64,000 nucleotides of DNA from Streptomyces decoyicus. GTDB taxonomy: Bacteria > Actinomycetota > Actinomycetes > Streptomycetales > Streptomycetaceae. The position numbers and the translations under genes were made by a program. This document shows, in pieces, positions 25,675 to 34,242 of this stretch. The notes beneath the pieces were generated by a model. That model was not told the origin of the DNA and ran no database searches. It worked only from the letters and a program-made list of their open reading frames with translations. How positions within the stretch are numbered: position 1 is the stretch's first letter; every line of letters starts with the position of its first letter. The stretch covers positions 4,898,001-4,962,000 of the forward strand of contig NZ_CP082301.1 of NCBI RefSeq assembly GCF_019880305.1, given 5' to 3'.

Positions 25675-27315
25675 ATGAGCGTGGACACCAGAACACCCCG
25701 CACGCCTACGGGGGGACGCTCGCCGGGTTTCGATGACGAGCCGGGCCTGAGCTCGGTCAAGGTGCCGTGCGATCCCGCGCAGGTCATCGTCAACCACGCC
25801 AGCTTCCGCGTACAGCTCGCCGCGCCCGCGGCGCGCGGCGCCATGGCCGACACCGCGCGCATCCCCGTCATCCGGGGCTCGTCCGCCGGTGCCAGACGCC
25901 GGGCGCCCGTGGTGTGGAGCGGCCGCACCGAACCGGGCGGCACGGCCGGCGCCACCACCCAACTCCTGCACGCGGTGCGCAACGCCGGCATCGGCCTCGA
26001 CGGCGGCCAGCCTGAGGACGTCGGCACGACCCAGGTCCTGCCCCGGATCCGCCTCGGCGACGCCGCCCCCGCCCAGACCGTGATCGGCCAGCGCGGCCCC
26101 GTCGAACCCGACAGCCCGCTGCTGCGCGGCGTACGCCCCGTGGGCAGCGCATACGGCGACACCTACCGCGACCACCCCTACCGGGCCCCCTACGGCGACC
26201 GCGGCCACACCGACGACGGCTACGACGACGACCGGTTCGAGGCACGGGACGACTACGACCCCGGCGCCAAGCGGCGCGGCACCGACAGCGTGCGCCACGC
26301 GTACTACCCGGGCCGCCGGATGAACCTCGGCGTCGTCCTGCTGCCGCTGCGCATCTTCCTCGGACTGATCTCCGTCTACGCCGGCATGGGCAAGCTCTGC
26401 GACCCCGTCTACTTCGACGGCGGCGAGCGGGGCTCGATGGTCAAGTGGCTGATGTCGCTCGACCCCTGGGCGCTGGCCGTGCCGCTGCGTGACTTCGCCG
26501 TCTCGCACCCCGTCGGCGCCGGGCTGACCGTCGCCTTCCTCCAGGTCGTCGTCGGCGTCCTGACGATCTGCGGACTGTGGCAGCGCGTCGCAGCCTCCAT
26601 CGGCGCGCTGCTGTCCGCGGCGCTGCTGATGACCGTCACCTGGCGCACCGTCCCCGCCTACGACGCCCCCGACATCATCTACCTCGCCGCCTGGAGCCCG
26701 CTGATCATCGCGGGCGCCCCCGTCTACTCCATGGACGGACGGCTGGCCGGCGAGGCCTGGCGGCGTCTCGGCCCCCGCGTCGAGGTGACCGACCTGCGGC
26801 GCCGGGTGCTGCGCCGCGGCGCCGTGATGACCACGGTGGTGGCCGGACTGACCCTGATCGTCGGCTCCCTGCTCGGCGGCGCCGTACGGTCCGCGACGGT
26901 CGCGACCGTACCGCGGCCCGGCGAGCCCGCGATCAACAACCTGCCCGGCTCCCCGCTGCCCCGCCCCGGCAAGCACTCCACCCGGCCCGGCCAGCGGCAC
27001 AAGGGCAGCGCCGCACCGCGCCCCGGAACGCCCTCCGCGGACGCCTCCCACAAGACCCGCAAGCCCGGCACTCCGTCCGCGTCGACCTCCGGCGCCGGAC
27101 GGTCGCCGGGCAGCTCCAGCGGGCTCTCACAGCAGCCGGGAGCGACCACCAGCGCACCGCAGCAGACCGTGCCGACCCGCGCCCCGGTACCGACCCATGT
27201 ACCGACGTCGACGGGCGGCACCGGCGGCGGCACCACCGGCACCGGCAGCACCGGCACCGGCGGCTCCGGAGGCGACTCCGGCCGCGACAACGCCCTGGGC
27301 GGCCTCCTCGGCTGA
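25675..27315 (+). CDS. DoxX-family membrane protein with long flanking disordered regions
   Basis: 546 residues. A cytosolic N-terminal region of about 210 residues (Pro/Arg/Asp rich, with RDDYDPGAKRRG) precedes four membrane helices around residues 215-370, including LGVVLLPLRIFLGLISVYAG and GAGLTVAFLQVVVGVLTI. This is the DoxX/thiosulfate:quinone oxidoreductase small-subunit-like fold. A fifth helix VMTTVVAGLTLIVGSLLGG is followed by a 150-residue Pro/Ser/Thr/Gly tail, probably extracytoplasmic. The start is a good ATG but lacks a strong ribosome site. Function unknown beyond a membrane redox-linked guess. Confidence 0.85.
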   Translation: MSVDTRTPRTPTGGRSPGFDDEPGLSSVKVPCDPAQVIVNHASFRVQLAAPAARGAMADTARIPVIRGSSAGARRRAPVVWSGRTEPGGTAGATTQLLHAVRNAGIGLDGGQPEDVGTTQVLPRIRLGDAAPAQTVIGQRGPVEPDSPLLRGVRPVGSAYGDTYRDHPYRAPYGDRGHTDDGYDDDRFEARDDYDPGAKRRGTDSVRHAYYPGRRMNLGVVLLPLRIFLGLISVYAGMGKLCDPVYFDGGERGSMVKWLMSLDPWALAVPLRDFAVSHPVGAGLTVAFLQVVVGVLTICGLWQRVAASIGALLSAALLMTVTWRTVPAYDAPDIIYLAAWSPLIIAGAPVYSMDGRLAGEAWRRLGPRVEVTDLRRRVLRRGAVMTTVVAGLTLIVGSLLGGAVRSATVATVPRPGEPAINNLPGSPLPRPGKHSTRPGQRHKGSAAPRPGTPSADASHKTRKPGTPSASTSGAGRSPGSSSGLSQQPGATTSAPQQTVPTRAPVPTHVPTSTGGTGGGTTGTGSTGTGGSGGDSGRDNALGGLLG

Positions 27316-27340
27316 CCCGCCGCTTCCCCGCTTCCCCGCA

Positions 27341-27424
27341 CCTGTCCCCGATCGCCCCCGACCTCTCCGTACGGCCTGGCATCACTGGCCGGCCGCTACG
27401 GGGAGGGGAGCGGTCGGGGACAGG
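27341..27424 (+). terminator. Large imperfect hairpin after the DoxX gene
   Basis: CCTGTCCCCGA...TCTCCGTA pairs with TACGGGGAGG...TCGGGGACAGG, enclosing a 24-nt loop region. Confidence 0.6.
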
Positions 27425-28083
27425 CGTGTGTGGGGCTGTGTGACGGTGACGGGGGGAGGGCCAGGCTGGCGGGCGCTGTGGTGGGGGGCCGAAGGTGATG
27501 GGCGGGCGCTGTGGTGGGGGGCCGAAGGTGATGGGCGGGCGAGTGCGGCGGGGTGTCTGCGGCGATGGGGCGGCGGCGCGGTGGGGGGTGAGTGTCTGAG
27601 GGCGTCGGGGTGGGCGCCGCGGGGACGCCGGGGGCTGGGGCCGCGATGGGCTTCTGACGGCTTCCTTGGGGCCCTGACCCCCTGGCGCCACCCGCTGAGC
27701 AAGCAGCCGCTGGCGCCGCTTCCGCGTCCCTGGGGGTGGCTCAACGTCCCTGGGGTGGTTCTAGGGTCCCGGGGGCGGCTCAACGTCCCTGGGGTGGTTC
27801 TAGGGTCCCTGGGGTGGCTCAACGTCCCTGGGGTGGTTCTAGGGTCCCGGGGTCGGCTCAACATCACCGGGGCGGTTCCAGGGTCCCGGGGTCGGCTCAA
27901 CATCACCGGGCGGGGCCGGAATCCGTCTCGTCGCGCGGCCCGAGGTCGTCCCTGCGTGCCGCTCAACGCCCGTGGGCGCCGCCCCCGAACCCCGCCCCGT
28001 CACCGGGGGCCGACGGCTTCCCTGCGCGTGGCTCAACGGGCCCTGGCGCCTCTCAAGCGCCCGGGGGGAGAGCCGGCCGGTCC
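27425..28083. repeat. Repeat-rich intergenic DNA: 33-bp x2 and 39-bp x4-5 arrays
   Basis: Two exact 33-mers occupy 27468-27533. From 27738 a 39-mer beginning GGCTCAACGTCCCTGGGG repeats with starts at 27738, 27777, 27816, 27855 and a fifth partial at 27894. Units contain CCCTGGGG and CTAGGGTCCC half-palindromes. Because 39 is 13 codons, frames stay open on both strands and give a 13-residue repeat on the minus strand, but no start or family supports a gene. Confidence 0.85.
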
Positions 28084-28812
28084 TCAACCCCCGTGCGCGT
28101 TCAGCTCCTCGGCGGCCTCGGTGAGGTCCTTGGCGGTGTCGATGGCGCGCCAGTAGGCGCCTTGGGGGAGCGGGAAGCCGGCCAGCCGGCGTTCGCGGGC
28201 GAGGCGCGGGAAGGTCGTGCGCTCATGGTCGCCGCGGGCGGGGAGCAGCTCCGTGAAGGCGGCGGAGAAGACGTAGACGCCGGCGTTGATCAGATACGGC
28301 GAGGGCGGCGACTCGATGAAGTCCAGGACATGTCCGAAGGCGTCGGTCTCCACGGCGCCCCACGGGATGCGGGGACGGGCCAGCGCGAGGGTGGCCTCGG
28401 CGTCGCGCTCGTGGTGGAAGGCGGCCATCTCACGGAGCGGGAAGCGGGTCCAGATGTCGCCGTTGGTGGCGTACCAGGGTTCGTGCGGGCGGGGGAGGGA
28501 GCCGGCCGCGTACTTGAGTCCGCCGCCGCGGCCCAGCGGCTCGGTCTCGACAACGGTCGTGACGCGCAACGGGAGTTGGGCCCGCTCCAGCCAGTCCTGG
28601 AGCACCCCGGCGAGATGCCCGCAGGAGATGACGACGTCCGTGACGCCCTCCTCGGCCAGCCAGTTCAGCTGATGGCCGATGATCGGGGTCCCGGTGCCGG
28701 GAATCTCGACCATCGGCTTGGGTCGGTCGTCGGTGTACGGGCGGAGACGTGAGCCCTGGCCGCCGGCCAGGACCACGGCCTGCGTGGGGTACTGATGCTG
28801 GGCACCTGTCAT
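28084..28812 (-). CDS. Sugar-phosphate nucleotidyltransferase family protein
   Basis: 242 residues, GT-A like NTP_transferase fold. Signature VVLAGGQGSRLRPYTDDRPKPM binds NTP and Mg; GVTDVVISCGHLAG and TNGDIWTRFPL (metal Asp) follow. Likely forms an NDP-sugar from a sugar-1-phosphate, as in mannose-1-phosphate guanylyltransferase or RmlA-like enzymes; the short length lacks a hexapeptide domain. ATG at 28812 preferred; a GTG three codons earlier is possible. Confidence 0.88.
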   Translation of the reverse strand: MTGAQHQYPTQAVVLAGGQGSRLRPYTDDRPKPMVEIPGTGTPIIGHQLNWLAEEGVTDVVISCGHLAGVLQDWLERAQLPLRVTTVVETEPLGRGGGLKYAAGSLPRPHEPWYATNGDIWTRFPLREMAAFHHERDAEATLALARPRIPWGAVETDAFGHVLDFIESPPSPYLINAGVYVFSAAFTELLPARGDHERTTFPRLARERRLAGFPLPQGAYWRAIDTAKDLTEAAEELNAHGG

Positions 28813-28842
28813 GGTTCGCACCCTATGCGGTGCGAGCGGGGG

Positions 28843-29259
28843 TCACTGGGCGGCGGCGACGCCGGTGGCGAAGGAGGTGTCGCAGACCGGGCGGGAGAAG
28901 GCCTGGGCGCGGTGTGCGGCCCCGTACTTGGCGACCGCGGCCCGGCCGAGGTCACGGGCGATGGACACGCAGTGCTCGGCCAGCGAGGGCCGCTTGGTGG
29001 TCGCCTCCTGGAGGTGGGTCAGGGCGACGCCGGGGTCCTTCTCCTGGAGTTCGACCAGAAGGCGCTTGCGCAGGGCCTCCTCGGGGGCGAGGGGGCCGGC
29101 CTTGGTGGAGACCTTTCCGGAGGATGCGGTCAGCACCTGGGAGTCGGTGGCCGTCGATGCCCACGGGACGCGGGTGACCGCGAGGGTCCCGGACAGCACG
29201 AGGACGACGGGAAGGACGAGGGCGAGAGTTCTGCCGATGCGGCGGGCTGCGGAGTTCAC
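28843..29259 (-). CDS. Secreted hypothetical protein
   Basis: 138 residues with an N-terminal signal or anchor helix, RTLALVLPVVLVLSGTLAV. The mature part is helical with two Cys (EHCVSIARDLG and RPVCDTSFA) that could form a disulfide outside the cell. No family recognised. Ends 30 bp before the nucleotidyltransferase start and may be in its operon, as gene order in related streptomycetes suggests. Confidence 0.75.
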   Translation of the reverse strand: MNSAARRIGRTLALVLPVVLVLSGTLAVTRVPWASTATDSQVLTASSGKVSTKAGPLAPEEALRKRLLVELQEKDPGVALTHLQEATTKRPSLAEHCVSIARDLGRAAVAKYGAAHRAQAFSRPVCDTSFATGVAAAQ

Positions 29260-29387
29260 GGTCGAGATGGTAGCGAGGAGTGATGATTTGGCGACATTTG
29301 GTCACCTTATCGAGGGACGCAATGGCTCGTCGGTGCGGTTCCGATGTTGACGCGTCGGTACGAAAAGTGCGGTTATGTCCCTATAGC

Positions 29388-29429
29388 GGCGTTGTGGCGC
29401 GGCATGACGGCGTTGTGGCGCGGCATGAC
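29388..29429. repeat. Two tandem 21-bp units
   Basis: GGCGTTGTGGCGCGGCATGAC occurs twice exactly, with a third decayed start, in the 256-bp gap between msiK and the secreted protein gene. Confidence 0.85.
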
Positions 29430-29452
29430 GGCGTTGGTGCGGCCGACAACGC

Positions 29453-29493
29453 AGCGGCGGCGGCACCGGGTACTACCCGCTGCCGCCGCCGCT
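29453..29493 (-). terminator. Terminator after msiK
   Basis: Nested stem: AGCGGCGGCGGCA pairs with TGCCGCCGCCGCT, and inside it CGGGT pairs with ACCCG around a 3-nt loop. Lies 23 nt beyond the msiK stop on its strand. Confidence 0.75.
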
Positions 29494-29515
29494 CTCACAC
29501 GCCGCTCATCCCGTA

Positions 29516-30652
29516 TCAGTCGGTGAGGCGCTCCCCGGACGACGTCGAGAAGACATGCGTCTCGCCCGCCCGCGGCACGACGTGCAGTTGGGCGCCCTTG
29601 GCCGGGACCTGGCGGCCGTTGACCCGTACGACGAGATCCTTGACCTCGCCGCCGACCTCCGCGGTGCCGTACACATAGCCGTCGGCGCCGAGTTCCTCGA
29701 CGACGTTGACCGTGACGGCCAGGCCGGCCGGTGCGTCGGCGGACTCCTTGGACAGCGACTTCGCGGCGGCGCCGTTCTGCTCGACGATGTCGAAGTGCTC
29801 GGGGCGGACGCCGACCGTCACCGTCCGGTCGCCCTTGTCGGCGGCCGTGGACAGCGCCTCACGGTTCACGGGGACGACGCTGTTGCCGAACTTCACGCCG
29901 CCGTCGGTGATCGGCACCTCGACGAGGTTCATCGCGGGCGAGCCGATGAAGCCCGCCACGAACAGGTTCGCCGGCCGGTCGTACATGTTCCGCGGTGAGT
30001 CGATCTGCTGGAGCAGACCGTCCTTGAGCACGGCGACCCGGTCGCCCATCGTCATGGCCTCGACCTGGTCGTGCGTGACGTACACCGTCGTGATGCCGAG
30101 CCGGCGCTGAAGCCCCGCGATCTGCGTACGGGTCTGGACGCGGAGCTTGGCGTCCAGGTTGGACAGCGGCTCGTCCATGAGGAAGACCTGCGGCTCCCGG
30201 ACGATCGCCCGGCCCATCGCGACCCGCTGCCGCTGACCACCGGACAGCGCCTTGGGCTTGCGCCCCAGGTACTCGGTCAGGTCCAGGATCTTGGCCGCGT
30301 CCTCGACCTTCTGCCGGATCTCGGCCTTCGGCACACCGGCGATCTTGAGGGCGAAGCCCATGTTGTCGGCGACCGTCATGTGCGGGTAGAGCGCGTAGTT
30401 CTGGAACACCATGGCGATGTCCCGGTCCTTCGGCGGAAGATGGGTGACATCGCGGTCCCCGATGCGGATGGCGCCTCCGTCGACGTCCTCCAGCCCCGCG
30501 AGCATCCGCAGCGAGGTGGACTTGCCGCATCCGGAGGGGCCGACCAGGACGAGAAACTCGCCGTCCTCGATGGCGATGTCCAGCTTGTCGACGGCGGGCT
30601 TGTCGGAACCCGGGTAGATACGGGTTGCCTGGTCATACGTGACCGTAGCCAT
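29516..30652 (-). CDS. msiK: Multiple-sugar ABC transporter ATPase MsiK
   Basis: 378 residues, ATP-binding subunit shared by several carbohydrate ABC importers. Walker A GPSGCGKSTS (about 38), Q loop MVFQNYALYPHMTV, signature LSGGQRQRVAMGRA, Walker B VFLMDEPLSNLDAKL, H loop YVTHDQVEAMTMG, and the MalK-type regulatory OB domain after residue 235 (VGVRPEHFDI). Serves cellobiose, chitobiose, maltose and xylobiose importers in streptomycetes. ATG start gives MATVTYDQATRIYPG, the family N-terminus. A dre-like operator lies 50 bp upstream. Confidence 0.95.
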   Translation of the reverse strand: MATVTYDQATRIYPGSDKPAVDKLDIAIEDGEFLVLVGPSGCGKSTSLRMLAGLEDVDGGAIRIGDRDVTHLPPKDRDIAMVFQNYALYPHMTVADNMGFALKIAGVPKAEIRQKVEDAAKILDLTEYLGRKPKALSGGQRQRVAMGRAIVREPQVFLMDEPLSNLDAKLRVQTRTQIAGLQRRLGITTVYVTHDQVEAMTMGDRVAVLKDGLLQQIDSPRNMYDRPANLFVAGFIGSPAMNLVEVPITDGGVKFGNSVVPVNREALSTAADKGDRTVTVGVRPEHFDIVEQNGAAAKSLSKESADAPAGLAVTVNVVEELGADGYVYGTAEVGGEVKDLVVRVNGRQVPAKGAQLHVVPRAGETHVFSTSSGERLTD

Positions 30653-30701
30653 GGTGAATCCCTTCACCGGCAGGAACGTGCCGGACGATCCGAGTAAAAG
30701 G

Positions 30702-30717
30702 AGTGGTGTAGTCCACT
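30702..30717. promoter_or_regulatory. DasR-responsive element (dre)-like operator
   Basis: AGTGGTGTAGTCCACT, matching the remembered DasR consensus ASTGGTCTAGACCAST at all but two central positions. 50-65 bp upstream of msiK. DasR is the GlcNAc-responsive GntR repressor of streptomycetes. Confidence 0.75.
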
Positions 30718-30826
30718 GATATGGACTCTCCGTGACGCTACCCGCGGCGGCCCCCGGTGTCAGTAGCCCGGCAGTCACGAATTGGGAACCGGCATCCGGC
30801 GCGCCTGGGTACACTGCTTCACGCAC

Positions 30827-30900
30827 GCCTCCTTAGCTCAGCTGGCCAGAGCACCGCTCTTGTAAAGCGAAGGTCGTCGGTTCGAATCCGACAGGGGGCT
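30827..30900 (+). tRNA. tRNA-Thr (anticodon TGT)
   Basis: 74 nt. Acceptor GCCTCCT pairs with AGGGGGC, D loop AGCTCAGCTGGC.AGAGC, anticodon loop CTTGTAA, T arm GTCGG-TTCGAAT-CCGAC; CCA not encoded. Its 3' half is the attachment site for the adjacent integrated element. Confidence 0.95.
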
Positions 30901-30902
30901 CT
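30862..30902 (+). repeat. Left attachment site (41-bp repeat)
   Basis: From GTAAAGCG in the anticodon arm to GGGGGCTCT just past the tRNA 3' end; identical to 39674-39714. Confidence 0.93.
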
Positions 30903-30945
30903 ATGCACACCGCGCTGACCTGGGGTTTCTCCCCAGTAGGGCGTC

Positions 30946-31461
30946 TTATTCGGCCTCGGACTCCCCGTCCGGGGCCGTTTGCGTGCGCGGTGCGTGAGCG
31001 GATGGGGTACCAGAGCCGCGCTCAGCCGCGGATTCTCCGGCACTCGGTCGCCCCTTCTTGCCCGCCAGCCACATGTCCAGCCAGTCGCCGACAGTGAGGC
31101 GGCTGGTCAGGTCCAGGCCGTGGCTGAGACGCCGCCGTGTCTCTTCGACGTTCGGCAGGGGCGCCTTCTCGTCTGCCACCTTCTCCAGCAGCTCGGCGAT
31201 CTGGGCCAGGCCCTCGGGGTCTTCGGCGTCGGAGAGCCCGAGCAGGGTGCGTATGTGGTCGAGGTCGGCCTGTGCGGCTTTGAGGGACTCGTAGCCGGCG
31301 CGGCTGAAAGAGCGGCGGGTGCCGTCCTCGCGGGGTGGGAGTTCCTGGCGTATGGAGTACGAGCCGTGCTTGCGGCTGGTGAGCTTGGGGCAGTTCTTGC
31401 CGAGCGGTTTGCCGCTCTTGGGGTCGCGGCAGTAGCAGCGGCGGTGGGTGGAGCCCTTCAA
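30946..31461 (-). pseudogene. Truncated tyrosine recombinase (integrase) N-terminal part
   Basis: 171 residues where 380-420 are expected. The N-terminus LKGSTHRRCYCRDPKSGKP and an arm-binding/SAM-like region with FSRAGYESLKAAQADLDHI then TVGDWLDMWLAGKK are typical of actinomycete ICE integrases. After GKK the sequence becomes non-homologous and stops; the catalytic R-H-R-Y domain is absent. TTG start is supported by GGAGGA and by TTGA overlap with the preceding small ORF. The C-terminal end points at the left att site, as in intact elements. Confidence 0.85.
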
Positions 31462-31589
31462 AGGCGTTCCTCCGGGGCGGCGTTGGCGTCGGCTTCGGGT
31501 GGGTCGACGTCGTTGAGTGCGGGTGGGAGGTCGGGCGGGGTGGCTCCGTCGTCGCGGAGGTCCCGACGGAGGTGGCGGAGGGCGTCCAC
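31458..31589 (-). pseudogene. 3' remnant of the gene preceding the integrase
   Basis: 43 codons, VDALRHLRRDLRDDG then an acidic/Pro-rich tail ending APEERL, whose stop overlaps the integrase TTG. It begins at the point where the DHFR-like gene starts on the other strand, so it looks cut by the same rearrangement. Identity (excisionase, replication or transfer gene) cannot be told. Confidence 0.5.
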
Positions 31590-32129
31590 CAATCACTGGA
31601 CGGCTACATCGAGGGCCCGAACGGCGAGTTCGACTGGCCCCTCATGAACGGCGAGCTGTCCGCCTACTCACAGGCCCTCACCGACAGTGTCGACGTCTTC
31701 CTCTACGGCCGGGTCGTGTGGGACATGATGTCCGGCTACTGGCCCCGCGCCGAGGAGTTCTCCACACACGAACACGATCTCGCGTTCGCGCCCGTCTGGC
31801 GCAAGGCATCCAAGGTCGTCGTCTCCTCAACCCTGACCGAGGCCGACTGGAACACCCGCGTCATCAACACCAACGTCGTCGAGGAACTCACCGCACTCAA
31901 GGACAGCGGCGCGCACCTGCTGCTGTTCGGCGGGTCAACGCTGGCCGGCTTCCTCACCGAGCACCAACTGATCGACGAATACCAGATCTTCGTCCACCCC
32001 GTCGTCCTCGGCGGCGGCAAGCCTGTCTTCACTGCGCCTCAGCAGCGGTTCGACCTCACGCTGACCGAGAGCCTGACCTTCGACTCCCAGGTGGTCCTTC
32101 TCCGTCACGAACGGTCCGCCCGGTACTAA
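31572..32129 (+). CDS. Dihydrofolate reductase-family (RibD C-terminal-like) protein, 5' end probably lost
   Basis: 185 residues. VHQSLDGYIEGPNGEFDW, FLYGRVVWDMMSGYW, LLLFGGSTLAGFLTEHQLID and HPVVLGGGKPVF are typical of the stand-alone RibD_C/DHFR-like reductases of actinobacteria. Relatives start with about ten more residues forming strand 1 (MRKL.. type); here only VAEG precedes VHQSLDG, the GTG has no well-placed ribosome site, and the upstream DNA belongs to the truncated integrase operon on the other strand. Probably a clipped gene captured during island decay. Confidence 0.75.
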   Translation: MAEGVHQSLDGYIEGPNGEFDWPLMNGELSAYSQALTDSVDVFLYGRVVWDMMSGYWPRAEEFSTHEHDLAFAPVWRKASKVVVSSTLTEADWNTRVINTNVVEELTALKDSGAHLLLFGGSTLAGFLTEHQLIDEYQIFVHPVVLGGGKPVFTAPQQRFDLTLTESLTFDSQVVLLRHERSARY

Positions 32130-32226
32130 GACCACCGCCCCGCCCCTCGCGCCCCGACTGCCGCCGCACCCGACGCCGGCCGCACAACTCTGCCTCCCGG
32201 CAGCCCACAGAAGGATCGAACCCGAC

Positions 32227-32439
32227 ATGACCGCCGCAGCGAAAGGCCCCGCCAGCTACTTCCCTTCCATCGAGAAGAGGTACGGCCGCCCGGTCACGGA
32301 GTGGATGGACCTCATCCGCGCCTCGCCCCTGACCAGACACATGGAGCTCGTCACCTGGCTCAAGTCCGAACACGGCCTGGGACACGGCCACGCCAACGCC
32401 TTGGTCGCCTACGCCCTCGCCGAAGACGCCCGGACATGA
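32227..32439 (+). CDS. DUF4287-domain protein
   Basis: 70 residues. The DUF4287 pattern is clear: YFPSIEKRYGRPVTEWMDLI, then HMELVTWLKSEHGLGHGHAN and a C-terminal ALVAYALAE helix. Small proteins of this type are often encoded near DHFR-like or DUF1801/YdeI-like genes. Function unknown. Starts 98 bp after the DHFR-like stop with AGAAGGA upstream, so an operon is likely. Confidence 0.85.
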   Translation: MTAAAKGPASYFPSIEKRYGRPVTEWMDLIRASPLTRHMELVTWLKSEHGLGHGHANALVAYALAEDART

Positions 32440-32496
32440 GCGTCCACCGGAGAACCCTTCACACTCGCTGCATCAGCACCCGGCAATAGGCTTTGG

Positions 32497-33351
32497 CTAG
32501 CAGAACCAGCCTCGAAAGGACTCCTCGGCCCCTTCCTCCGCCTGGGGGTTTCGCCGCGCCACCGCCGCCAGCAGCCGCTGGACCGAGCGCTGCCATACAG
32601 CGGCCCTCGTCGGCTCTCCCGCCTGCGTCCACGACGGAACGCAACGCTTGCGCCGCCGCGGCTGGTACGGAGGGCGACCCGGGGCGTCGGCCGCCGCACC
32701 GAAGAAGTCCCCGCCCTTGCGCTTGACGCCGTCCGCGCCCCACGCCTGCCTCTGGCGCTGCTCGGCCGACGCCTTCTGCAGATGCGGAATGTGCTTGGCG
32801 CAGTGGATGTACGCCTCCTCCACCGTGATCTCGACCCAGAGCTGGGCCCGGCGTCCGGGCACGGGGTCGACCGGCAGCTCGGGCCGGGCGCGGCGCATCT
32901 CCTCGGCGGAAACGATCCGGGCTTGCCCATTGATGTGCAGGCCGATCCGGTCCCTCAGGAAGTCGATCATCAGGATGCCGACGTGGGGGTTCTCCTCGAT
33001 GTTGCCGAGGCTGGCGAGCACGCCGTTGCCCCGGTACTCGGGGTAGATCAGCGTCCTGTCGTCGAGGATATGGAGGAAGCCGGGCGGACCGGCCCGGAAG
33101 GTGCTGTCGCACTCGCCGTGCCGGTCGGAGGTGGCCAGGAAGCACATCTCCTGGCGCGCCACGAAGTCCCGCATCCTGGTGTTGAGACGGTCCAGGACCT
33201 GCTCGTCGTAGAACCTGTCGGCGCGTGCGGTGGTGCCCATGCGCTCCTGGAGTTCGTGCTCGCCATCGCTGCCGGGTCGGACCCGGCGGTCTGCAGCGGG
33301 CATGGGATCCACCGTGGGCATCCGGCCTGCCATGGACATCTGGTCCGCCAC
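32497..33351 (-). CDS. Pyridoxamine 5'-phosphate oxidase-family flavoprotein (MSMEG_1061 type)
   Basis: 284 residues. Split-barrel core: FVARQEMCFLATSDRHGECD, LIYPEYRGNGVLASLGNIEE, VGILMIDFLRDRIGLHINGQ and AQLWVEITVEEAYIHCAKHI. Members are predicted FMN-dependent oxidases or reductases. The C-terminal 60 residues are basic and low-complexity. GTG start chosen because GGAGG lies five bases upstream; an ATG four codons later is possible. Confidence 0.82.
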   Translation of the reverse strand: MADQMSMAGRMPTVDPMPAADRRVRPGSDGEHELQERMGTTARADRFYDEQVLDRLNTRMRDFVARQEMCFLATSDRHGECDSTFRAGPPGFLHILDDRTLIYPEYRGNGVLASLGNIEENPHVGILMIDFLRDRIGLHINGQARIVSAEEMRRARPELPVDPVPGRRAQLWVEITVEEAYIHCAKHIPHLQKASAEQRQRQAWGADGVKRKGGDFFGAAADAPGRPPYQPRRRKRCVPSWTQAGEPTRAAVWQRSVQRLLAAVARRNPQAEEGAEESFRGWFC

Positions 33352-33733
33352 CTGGTCCTCCCTTAGCGCCGCCTGAACGCCACCTGTCCACGTACCGGTC
33401 CCGGCTGTCCGGGAGGCTCCAACCGCCGAAGGAGGGCGCACCGATGCCGAGAAGTAGATGCCGGACGCGGGCGGGGCTGGGCGGGGGGCCCTCCCCGCCC
33501 GCGTCAGGCACGGATCCTGCAGCCGGGGGGACCTTGGATCCGTCGTGTGCCGACGATCAAATCGGCACACTGGATTCTGCGCCGTCGGCTCATTAATTGT
33601 CACACCCGCAGGGCGGCCGAATTCTCATGCGCGCCCGTATCGGATGAATTGCCCTCGCCGGGTAACGCGACGGTACCCTTCACTCTGACTGTGGTCTCTC
33701 ACCCATACCGCCAAGGCGAGGTCCGCATCAGTT
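33352..33733. other. Intergenic region within the island
   Basis: 382 bp without a supported gene; includes GC-poorer DNA around 33590-33720 likely holding promoters. Confidence 0.4.
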
Positions 33734-33868
33734 GTGAACTTCACTGATAACACCGAACCCATGCCGGGAAATCAGCTGCACCACCGGGGCCAGGGCGGCA
33801 ACCACCGGCTCGATCGCAACCGGGATAGCCGGACAGCCCTGGTCATCCACACCATCGCCGACGTCTGA
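33734..33868 (+). pseudogene. Fragment related to the two-helix membrane protein at 35239-35574
   Basis: 44 codons from a GTG. It ends RTALVIHTIADV, against RTALIIHTIADI in the downstream gene, and both have EPMP near the N-terminus. The stop falls where the first membrane helix should begin, so this is an N-terminal remnant of a paralogue in opposite orientation. Confidence 0.6.
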
Positions 33869-34242
33869 CACGGAATAGCCGCAAGGCTAATCCACATTTC
33901 ACCCTGTTGCGTCAATCCCAACCTGTGAAGAAATGACGGCGGTTCAGCAACAGTCCTGAAAGCGGGCTGCTTTCACTCCAGAAGAATGTGGGCGATGGCG
34001 TAGCTGACGGACGGGGACCGACGCGGCTTGACTGCGCTCTCAGGAGCCGCGGGCAACGACCAGCTGGGTATCGGAGACGATGACGACCTGGTCGTTGGTG
34101 GAGGACCGATAGGGCAACGACCACAGCGCCAGCCGTGATGTTCCGGGGCGCGCCGACTCGGTGGCTTCGCCGCTCCGCGGAAGTGCCGCAAGAGGCAAGG
34201 CGCCGGGGCCTCCACGGCACCCGGCGCCACGACTGCCGGGCG
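33869..34242. other. Gene-poor stretch before the secreted protein
   Basis: 374 bp. Minus-strand translation LPYRSSTNDQVVIVSDTQL at about 34040-34120 looks like a protein scrap but I cannot name its family. Confidence 0.4.

Noticed and set aside
27382..27966. Minus-strand 194-codon frame with 13-residue repeats
   Set aside because: Arises from the 39-bp DNA repeat; no ribosome site, no family, and frames are open on both strands.
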